5,771 nucleotides of DNA from a bacterium. GTDB lineage: Bacteria; Bacillota_I; Bacilli_A; Mycoplasmatales; Mycoplasmoidaceae. A program made the translations under genes and the position numbers. Below, piece by piece: positions 1 to 5,771 of this stretch. Under the pieces are notes generated by a model. The model searched no databases. It saw only the letters and a program-made list of their open reading frames with translations, and had not been told where the DNA came from. The DNA is taken from contig JAGBPV010000037.1 in assembly GCA_017633195.1 (NCBI GenBank), positions 1 through 5,771 of the forward strand. Reading direction: 5' to 3'. Every line of letters begins with the position of its first letter. The stretch's first letter is position 1.

Positions 1-11
1 AAACGGCACCA
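1..11 (+). tRNA. 3' end of a tRNA, probably tRNA-Thr (partial)
   Basis: The window opens with AAACGGC, then a discriminator A, then CCA at 9-11, which fits the 3' acceptor strand, discriminator and CCA tail of a tRNA whose 5' part lies outside the window. The implied 5' acceptor strand would be GCCGUUU. Ending in CGGC-A-CCA resembles bacterial tRNA-Thr (E. coli threonine tRNAs end in a similar CGGCACCA), and its place just before a Lys-Leu tRNA pair supports a tRNA cluster. The anticodon is not visible, so the Thr identity is an inference from the acceptor end only. Confidence 0.55.
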
Positions 12-65
12 TAAGCAAGGTAAGAATTAATTTTTTTTACCAAAATTTAAATTATTAAGAGAAAT

Positions 66-141
66 GCTTTGTTAGCTCAGTTGGTAGAGCAAGTGACTCT
101 TAATCACTGGGTCGAGGGTTCGAGTCCCCCACAGAGCACCA
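66..141 (+). tRNA. tRNA-Lys (anticodon CUU)
   Basis: A full 76-nt cloverleaf can be folded by hand. The acceptor is 66-72 with 131-137 (one G-U pair), the D arm is 75-90, the anticodon stem is 92-96 with 104-108, and the loop is 97-103 with anticodon CTT at 99-101. The variable loop is 109-113, the T loop TTCGAGT is 119-125, the discriminator A is 138 and the encoded CCA is 139-141. It decodes AAG lysine codons. One oddity is an A-C mismatch in the T stem (A115 against C129); the other four pairs are G-C. It sits 54 nt after the upstream tRNA end and 1 nt before tRNA-Leu, so it is surely processed from a shared transcript. Confidence 0.96.
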
Positions 142-142
142 C

Positions 143-227
143 GCACTTGTGGCGAAACTGGCAGACGCGCTAGACTTAGGATCTAGTGCCGAAAGGCGTG
201 GGGGTTCAAGTCCCTTCAAGTGCACCA
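143..227 (+). tRNA. tRNA-Leu (anticodon UAG)
   Basis: This is an 85-nt class II tRNA. The acceptor GCACTTG at 143-149 pairs perfectly with 217-223. The anticodon stem is 170-174 with 182-186, with loop 175-181 and anticodon TAG at 177-179, so it reads CUN leucine codons. The long variable arm typical of leucine tRNAs is present (GCC-GAAA-GGC, 188-197). The T stem is 200-204 with 212-216 (three G-C and two G-U pairs) around TTCAAGT. The discriminator A is 224 and the encoded CCA is 225-227. It is the last gene of the tRNA cluster, immediately followed by a terminator hairpin. Confidence 0.97.
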
Positions 228-228
228 T

Positions 229-260
229 AAAAAATGGGAGTATAATGCTCCTATTTTTTT
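229..260 (+). terminator. Rho-independent terminator of the tRNA cluster
   Basis: A 12-bp stem (229-240 with 248-259, one G-U pair) closes a 7-nt loop at 241-247. The GC-rich top of the stem is GGGAG/CTCCT and the 3' arm runs into seven T at 254-260. It begins 1 nt after the CCA of tRNA-Leu, so it should end the tRNA transcript and insulate the lipoprotein gene downstream. Because the 5' arm begins with six A, the hairpin could also act on the opposite strand, although no minus-strand gene is present here. Confidence 0.88.
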
Positions 261-299
261 ATGTATATTTTTACTATTTTTATATTCATTTGTTTGAAG

Positions 300-330
300 T
301 TTCTTATTTATAAAGTATATAAATAAGAAA
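300..330. repeat. 13-bp perfect inverted repeat upstream of the lipoprotein promoter
   Basis: TTTCTTATTTATA at 300-312 is the exact reverse complement of 318-330, leaving a 5-nt loop at 313-317. The right arm ends 3 nt before the proposed -35 hexamer at 334. It could be an operator, a recombination site, or a second weak terminator, but as a terminator it is poor: it is almost entirely A-T pairs, and the T run at 341-350 begins 10 nt after the stem rather than directly. Function is not shown by the sequence. Confidence 0.6.
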
Positions 331-333
331 AGT

Positions 334-361
334 TTGATTCTTTTTTTTTTATATATATTAT
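334..361 (+). promoter_or_regulatory. Promoter of the lipoprotein gene, with a T10 tract in the spacer
   Basis: The -35-like hexamer TTGATT (334-339) and the -10-like TATTAT (356-361) are separated by 16 bp. An alternative -10, TATATT at 354-359, would give 14 bp. The spacer consists of C, ten T at 341-350, and then ATATA. Transcription would start near 368, giving a leader of about 47 nt before ATG 415. This is the best promoter match between the tRNA terminator and the lipoprotein start. Loss or gain of T would change the spacer length and so probably promoter strength. Known precedent: the vlp lipoprotein genes of Mycoplasma hyorhinis vary by changes in a homopolymer (poly-A) tract between -35 and -10. 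The hexamers are inferred by eye, and AT-rich DNA gives many weak matches. Confidence 0.5.
341..350 (+). repeat. Homopolymer tract of ten T
   Basis: Ten uninterrupted T are bounded by C340 and A351, inside the -35/-10 spacer of the lipoprotein promoter. Tracts of this length are prone to slipped-strand errors during replication, so the length seen here may be one of several in a population. Confidence 0.9.
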
Positions 362-414
362 TTGTAAAATTAAAAATAATCAGTAATAGACAACTAAACA
401 AAAAAATATAAAAA

Positions 415-3400
415 ATGAGAAATAAAAAACTTAAAATCGCTTTACAAAGTGCATGTATTATTGCATTATTTTGTATAGTCCCTACATGTGTAATATCTTG
501 CTCTAATTCACAATCATCTTCTAATACAAATACTACTAATAAATTTTCTAACTCAAATTCTTCTAATAATCAAAATAATAATAATTCATCTACTAATTTT
601 GTTAATGCAACTGTTTCTTCTACAAATAGTGATGTCTCTAAGTCAAATTATCAATCTTATTTAGAAAGTATAAGTGATAACATCTTATCATCTGCACAAA
701 CAAATGCTGGTAATTACTTTGATTCATGAGTTAATGTATATGCAACTTCTAACAATTCAATGAGTTCAAGTAGTTATACTATCTCATTAAATAATTTTTC
801 TAACAGTTCTTGTACTTATTCGTGATATGTGATTAGTCAAACTCAATGAGATAATATTTTACGATCTAATATAAAATCTGTTGAAACTTCTAGCACTTTT
901 TCACAACATCAAACAGAACAAAATATTATACATGAATGTATTGAAAATAATAGTGTAATATCAAATGAAAAATCTTATACTTTTAATATGAATATACCTA
1001 GTACTGGGCAATATTTTGTTTGCGTAATTAAAAATTCACAAAATACATGGTACTCAAAACCAGTTTTATTATATTCTAATAATTCAAATAATCAACCAAC
1101 ACCAATAAACAATGTAAATATCAGTTCATATTCTTTAAAATTAGCTTCTAAAAATTCAACAGTTAATAATGATGGAAATATTCAAATAAATGCTAATCAA
1201 GGAGAAAAAGTTACATTTGATTTAGAACTTCAAAATCAAAATAATCAAAATTTAACATCTTCAGATTTTAATAAAATTAAATATTATGTTCAATATGTTT
1301 TTACAAATGAAAATACTGGTAAAACAATAACATCAACAAAATTAGATCTAAATCAAGTTTCTTCATGAACTTATTCAATAGACAGTTCTGGCTATTGAAC
1401 AGTTTCTGTCAATATATATAATCAAAATAATAATGAAATTTCTATAAACAACAATGGAAATAATTATCAAATTGTTTCTCAATATGTAATTATAAACTGA
1501 AAAAATAAAGAAACTGTATATCAAGGAAGTGGAACAATCCAAATTAACAATGGTACTTGTTATTATACTGAAGCAAATTATCAATGACAAATTTCAGATA
1601 ATAATGGAAAATCATGAAGTAATCTTGATAATGGAAATGGACAAATTGCTGTTCCTTTATCACTTATGAATAATACAAATTACAACATTGAAGAAGAAAG
1701 CAATAATACACTTTATAGATTAGAAATTATCAATAGAAAAAATCCATCTGAATATTTTTACTCAAACTCGTTAAGTCCAAATGATAGTTTAGTTTTTGAT
1801 AATATCTCATTCGCTAATAACACATACAATATAGAACAAGAAAATAGTGCAACTTATGGTGCTTTTATTTCAAATACCATTGATAATAATGTTGATTTAG
1901 TTTTATCATTGTCACAATTTGGAAAAAACACAACAAATAATGAATTATTAAAAGAATTATCAGTTTCTTATGATCTTACAAACTGGTATAATGAACAAGA
2001 AAATACATTTAATGAACAATCATACTTAAACAACACTAGTAATTCCTTAGGTTTATTATCTTCATTTTATAATGGAAAAAATAATGAAATTATTATTCCT
2101 ATACCATTTAGTTTATTTGTTGATTATGAACAGCAATCAATTGCTAATTATAACTATAATTTTGGTACAAATTATACAACACAATATAAACCTATTAGAT
2201 TCTCATTAACAATTCTTCAAGACAACTATCTAATTACTACTAACTCATTAGTTGTTTCTCCAGAAATTGCAAATATTGCATTAACATCAACCAAACAATT
2301 TAGTCAAGTTAATAATACATATTACTGTAAATATGGACAAAATGTTACTCTAAATTCAAACAATTCAAATATATATTTTCCTTCAACAACAACATATCAA
2401 TGACAATACAGTTCTAATGGAACATCAAATTGAAAAGATGTAAATACAAATGGAACAAATTGGAGTTTAACAACAAATATAGAAGGAAATATTTATTATA
2501 GATTAGATGTTGGTGAAACTGCTATCGGTGATGTTAATATTTATAGCAATGTAATTCATTTTGATAGTAGTATTCCTACTGCTACAATTAGTTTTAGTTC
2601 TTCAAATGATTCTAATGATGAAGTTGTTACGAATTTTACTCGATCATTTGGTCTTAATGCTGCTATTGTACAAAATAATGTAGCAATAAACTCAAATCCA
2701 AACATTAAGATTATGTATCAATATCAAATCAATAATGGAAAATGAATAGATGCTTATACTAATGCATTAATATTAGCACCAAATAATGTATTTTATCAAT
2801 ATGCATGTAATCAAACTGGTACAGTGAATATTCGATTGGAATTAATTTACAACACAATTGTTCAATATTCAAATACTTTAACTCTTTATAATATTGATCC
2901 AGGTATCCAACCTATAAATAATTTAAATATAACTAATCCTAACAATACAACAAATTTTAATGATTATATTTCAAATAGTGATTCAACATACAACTTTAAT
3001 TATGGAAGTAACGTTGTTTTAAGTCTTTATAACCCAGCATTTAATCTATCTACTGTAAATCAAACTTATTGAATTCATAAAATTCAATGATTTCAAAAGG
3101 GAAATCCTACTGCATTAGTTAGCTATACATATGATATTTCAGAACTTGGTGTAGAAATTTTAGATTATCCAATTTCTGTAACAAAAAATGCAACTTATTA
3201 TGCTAAAGTTACTTATACACAATTTTATAATGGCGGTTCCAGTGTAACTTCAACTTCTAATCCTATTATTATAAATAGTATAAATACAAATAACCAATAT
3301 GTAGCAAACATTACTTTGAATAACGCTTCTCAATTAAACTCTGAATATAGTTCAACAACTCCTTTTGCTAATGAATATTATTTCTTAAATAGTAGTGATT

Positions 3401-3918
3401 TATTATCTAATCAACTAGCAAATATAGACAATGGTAATGGAGATAATTTGTCACAATTAGCTTTTCCTTCATTCAATTTAAATCTTTATTATGATGGTCA
3501 AGAATTAAATAATAATTCATTAAATATTAAATCTGGAAATTGAAAAGTTCACTGATATGTATCATTGTTTAATTCTTCAACAAATAACTGAACACAATTA
3601 CAATTATTTAATAGTATTTATACTGATAGTTTAATTAGCTCACTAAATGCACAAAACTATGGTCAATTTTCATATTCAAATTCTAATGGCAATTTAATCA
3701 ATAAGTCATGTTGATCTTTAAGTAATTTTTTACCTTTAACTCCAAATTGACAAACTATAACTGGTTATGATTTCCCTTCTAACATTGATTCAATTTTTGA
3801 AAGTTATATCACAAATATGAGAATTTGTGCACTCATCACTGCACCAACTACAAGTTTTTTTACCAATTTTTATTATTTAAATATCCCTACAAGTTTAACA
3901 ATTAGTAATAATTATTAA
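415..3918 (+). CDS. Large surface lipoprotein with a tandem array of Ig-like modules
   Basis: A single 1167-residue reading frame, if TGA is tryptophan; it ends at TAA 3916-3918. With the standard code it would look like a string of broken fragments. ATG 415 is the only start that gives a signal peptide: basic MRNKKLK, a hydrophobic stretch, then lipobox VISC with the lipidated cysteine at residue 29. Residues 30 to about 80 are a low-complexity Ser/Asn/Thr stalk. The rest reads as about eight divergent beta modules of roughly 90-210 residues. Most carry an aromatic core motif of the Y-x-W-[QY] type, often followed by a second W, and end in a strand such as YSNVIHF or TSNPIIIN. The clearest copies are at 389-404 and 661-676. 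This is how bacterial immunoglobulin-like domains look. There are no other membrane segments, so the protein is anchored outside the membrane by lipid. The likely role is surface antigen or adhesin; ligand unknown. No Shine-Dalgarno sequence is visible before the start. It is a monocistronic unit with its own terminator. Confidence 0.93.
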
Positions 3919-3935
3919 AATAACTATAATAGTTT

Positions 3936-3970
3936 AAAGAAGAATAAGAATTGATCCTTATTCTTTTTTT
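3936..3970 (+). terminator. Rho-independent terminator of the lipoprotein gene
   Basis: A perfect 9-bp stem AAGAATAAG/CTTATTCTT (3940-3948 with 3957-3965) closes an 8-nt loop and can be extended to 13 bp (3936-3939 with 3966-3969, one G-U). The T run covers 3964-3970. It begins 17 nt after the stop codon, so the lipoprotein transcript should end here and nagA needs its own promoter. Confidence 0.85.
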
Positions 3971-4062
3971 GAACTAATCATTACTTAATATTACTTTATT
4001 TATTTTTTAAGATTTAAACAATAAAGTCATTTATTATATTCAAAAAATTATTTTCTATATTA

Positions 4063-4092
4063 TTCAAACAAATAATTCTTTTAACTTACAAT
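4063..4092 (+). promoter_or_regulatory. Weak candidate promoter for nagA-gapN
   Basis: In the 193-nt gap between the lipoprotein stop and nagA, the -10-like TACAAT at 4087-4092 lies 18 bp after TTCAAA (4063-4068), a poor -35. This would place the transcription start about 13 nt before ATG 4112, giving a very short leader. Alternatives such as TATTAT at 4058-4063 lack a properly spaced -35. A promoter must exist after the 3936-3970 terminator, but which element is used cannot be decided by eye. Confidence 0.28.
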
Positions 4093-4111
4093 AAAAATTA
4101 AATAAAAACAT

Positions 4112-5221
4112 ATGATTATAAAAAACATTAACATCTTTTTCAAGAATAAATTTATAAATGCTGATATTGAGTTTGATGAAAAAATAAGATCTATTACTAA
4201 TATCAAAAAAGAAGATAAAAATCAAAATTATTTAATTCCAAGATTTTTTGACATTCACACTCATGGTGGATATGGAATAGATTTTAATAATTTACTTAAT
4301 TATAATGAAAAACAAATTATTGATTATATCAATAAAACTAAATTAGAAGGTATAGAACATATTTTTATAACTACTGTTACAGATAGCATTAAAAATCTAA
4401 AAAAATTAGCATTAAAGATTAAAGAATTAGTTTATAAATATGATTTTTTTGTAGGATGACATTTAGAAGGTCCTTTTATTAATAAATTAAAAAAAGGAGC
4501 ACATAATGCAAAAAATATTATTCCTATAAATGAAAAATTTTTAATTTGACTGAAAAAAAATTGTAATTTTAAAATCATGATTACTTTTGCTCCAGAAGTT
4601 GAAAATAATTTAATAATTGCAAAAAAATATCAAAACGATTTTTATTGATCAATTGGTCATACTGATATGAATAGTATATGAATGCAAAAATGCAATGAAT
4701 TAGGTTTTAATAAAATTACACATTTATGTAATGCAATGAATGAATTTAATCATAAATATCATCAAGCATCAATTGTTAATTATGCACTAAATAATTCTTT
4801 AAAATGTGAAATTATTCCAGATTTTTATCATGTAAATAAAGAAACGTTAATTACTATTAAAAATAATATTAATTATAAAAACTTAATGATAATATCAGAT
4901 AGTTTGATTCCTAAAGGTTTAAATAATCAAATTTATTCTTTAGGAAAAATATTAATAGATAAAAAAGATGAGATTTGCTATATCCATGATTCAAATACTT
5001 TAGCTGGAAGTTGTAATAAATTCAATAATTTAATAGCAAAATATTTATCAATAAATGAACAAAATATTAAAGAAATAGTTTATTTAAGCAGCATTAATGC
5101 ATCTAATTTTTTTAAAATCAAACAGCAACAAATTAATTTAAATAATATAGCAAATTTTCTTATTATTAATAAGGAAGGAAAAATAGATTCTATTTATGAA
5201 AATGGCAAACAAATTAATTAA
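4112..5221 (+). CDS. nagA: N-acetylglucosamine-6-phosphate deacetylase (NagA)
   Basis: A 369-residue cytosolic amidohydrolase, close to the usual 380 or so. It removes acetate from GlcNAc-6-phosphate to give glucosamine-6-phosphate, feeding amino sugars to glycolysis or envelope sugar synthesis. Family landmarks appear in order: the metal-binding H49-T-H51 after a short N-terminal beta segment; W-H-L-E119-G-P-F with the metal-ligand glutamate; KKGAHN at 127-132; G-H183-T; T-H204-L-C-N-A-M; H240 in DFYHV, where most homologues have DG-x-H; the catalytic aspartate D263 in IISDS; and the phosphosugar-site loop TLAGS at 296-300. W116, W146, W179 and W190 are all TGA; without code 4 the gene splits into fragments. 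ATG 4112 gives a typical N-terminus for the family; no Shine-Dalgarno is visible. It overlaps gapN by 26 nt. No nagB or sugar transporter is in view. Confidence 0.95.
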
Positions 5222-5771
5222 TATAAGCAGTTATATTAATGGTAAATTTTTAAATAATAAAACTGATTTTAAAAAAATATTTAGTCCTGAAACAAATGAA
5301 GAAATTGCTAATTATTCTTCAGTTTCTTTTAAAGATTTAACAGATGCTTATAATGATGCAAACATTGCTTTTGAAACTTGAAAAACATTAGATCCAAATA
5401 CAAGAATTACATATATTGAAAAATTTAATGAATTATTAAATAATAATCTTGAAAATATTGCTAATGCAATTGTTGAATCAATTGCTAAACCTAAATCAGC
5501 AGCAATTGATGAAGTTAAAAGAAGCATTCAAATGATTAAAGATTTAATTGAAGAATATAAAACTAATTTTATACAACCAAAAATTATGGATGAAGAAATT
5601 ACTCATACAAAAAACAAGATTGGTGTTTGAACATATGAACCATTAGGTGTAATTTTAGCAATTGCTCCTTTTAATTACCCAGTAAATTTATTAATTTCTA
5701 AGATTATTCCTGCTTTATTAACAGGAAATGTTGTTGTTTATAAATCTGCAAAACAAACAATCAATATCGGA
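5196..5771 (+). CDS. gapN: NADP-dependent non-phosphorylating glyceraldehyde-3-phosphate dehydrogenase, N-terminal part
   Basis: An aldehyde dehydrogenase superfamily protein; 192 codons are visible and the frame is open at the window end, against about 475 for the full family. GapN oxidises glyceraldehyde-3-phosphate directly to 3-phosphoglycerate, making NADPH and bypassing the ATP-forming phosphoglycerate kinase step. The assignment rests on the N-terminal SSYINGKF, the segment [17 protein letters not shown] with N160 as the likely oxyanion-hole asparagine, and [17 protein letters not shown] with K183 in the cofactor-binding position. NYPVNL followed by PAL-x-x-GNVV matches streptococcal GapN better than general aldehyde dehydrogenases. 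The catalytic Glu and Cys lie beyond the window. Two tryptophans are TGA (5379, 5628). ATG 5202 (MANKL) is an equally good start; the purine-rich AAGGAAGGA at 5171-5179 is rather far for either. It overlaps the nagA end, so it is probably co-transcribed. Confidence 0.88.

Larger units (their letters stand above)
276..416. repeat. Possible imperfect inverted repeat flanking the lipoprotein promoter
   Basis: The left arm at about 276-308 and the reverse complement of the right arm at about 384-416 align with 28 identical positions if four small gaps and two mismatches are allowed. Shared blocks are ATATT (282-286 / 405-409), TTTGTTT (289-295 / 396-402), AGTT (298-301 / 392-395), TCT and ATT. 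The space between the arms holds the promoter and its T tract. The right arm reaches into the start codon at 415. In DNA this AT-rich, part of the match is expected by chance, so this is a weak call. It is listed because promoter inversion controls some mollicute lipoproteins (the P35 family of Mycoplasma penetrans). Confidence 0.3.

Noticed and set aside
19..41. Hairpin GGTAAGAA / TTTTTACC between the first two tRNAs as a terminator
   Set aside because: The T run is inside the hairpin and loop, not after it, and no promoter is evident before tRNA-Lys. It is more likely a spacer or processing region of one tRNA transcript.
216..401. Minus-strand open frame of 61 codons over the tRNA-Leu end and terminator
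   Set aside because: It overlaps a tRNA and a terminator hairpin and encodes only a biased Lys/Ile/Phe/Asn string from AT-rich DNA; no start signals or family resemblance.
1003..1080. A wholly new defence or mobile system in the window
   Set aside because: No nuclease, transposase, recombinase, toxin-antitoxin or repeat-spacer pattern was seen in any frame; the unexplained content is limited to the lipoprotein and its promoter region.
1375..1590. Minus-strand open frame of 71 codons inside the lipoprotein gene
   Set aside because: It is a shadow of the long plus-strand frame; Ile/Ser-rich content reflects the complement of Asn/Thr-rich coding sequence.
1621..1650. DNGNG motif (residues 405-409, again at 1005-1009) as a calcium-binding loop
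   Set aside because: The two copies share N-[LI]-DNGNG but lack the regular D-x-D-x-DG spacing, and Asn/Gly-rich turns are common in this Asn-rich protein.
415..3918. A decayed lipoprotein pseudogene or several small genes
   Set aside because: All fragments share one frame, every interruption is TGA, and there is no in-frame TAA or TAG before 3916; motifs continue across the TGA codons.
5171..5179. AAGGAAGGA as Shine-Dalgarno of gapN
   Set aside because: It ends 16 nt before ATG 5196 and 22 nt before ATG 5202, beyond the usual spacing, and is within nagA coding sequence; it cannot decide the start.

Overview
The window comes from a very AT-rich mollicute (Mycoplasma/Ureaplasma/Malacoplasma/Spiroplasma-type) genome that reads TGA as tryptophan (genetic code 4). 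All three protein genes stay open only if TGA is sense. The large lipoprotein gene has 18 in-frame TGA codons against 3 TGG, nagA has 4 against 0, and the visible part of gapN has 2 against 0. Ribosome binding sites are poor or absent, terminators are AT-rich hairpins, and there is a large surface lipoprotein, all typical of these wall-less bacteria. The exact genus cannot be fixed from the sequence.

Layout, all on the + strand. (1) 1-260: the end of a tRNA cluster, with the last 11 nt of a probable tRNA-Thr, tRNA-Lys(CUU) and tRNA-Leu(UAG) 1 nt apart, closed by a strong hairpin terminator. (2) 261-414: a non-coding control region with a 13-bp perfect inverted repeat and a promoter whose -35/-10 spacer contains a run of ten T. 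A longer imperfect inverted repeat may flank the whole promoter. (3) 415-3918: one uninterrupted 1167-residue lipoprotein with a lipobox cysteine at residue 29, a Ser/Asn/Thr-rich stalk, and about eight divergent immunoglobulin-like beta modules. It is followed by its own terminator at 3936-3970. (4) 4112-5771: an overlapping metabolic pair, nagA (N-acetylglucosamine-6-phosphate deacetylase, complete) and gapN (non-phosphorylating NADP-dependent glyceraldehyde-3-phosphate dehydrogenase, cut by the window end).

The most interesting part is the surface-antigen locus. A homopolymer tract inside the promoter of a repetitive Ig-like lipoprotein suggests on/off phase variation by slippage, with promoter inversion as a weaker alternative. 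The nagA-gapN pair is ordinary central metabolism (amino-sugar salvage and NADPH-forming lower glycolysis), but the 26-nt overlap implies co-transcription and probably translational coupling. I see no mobile element, CRISPR array or replication origin.
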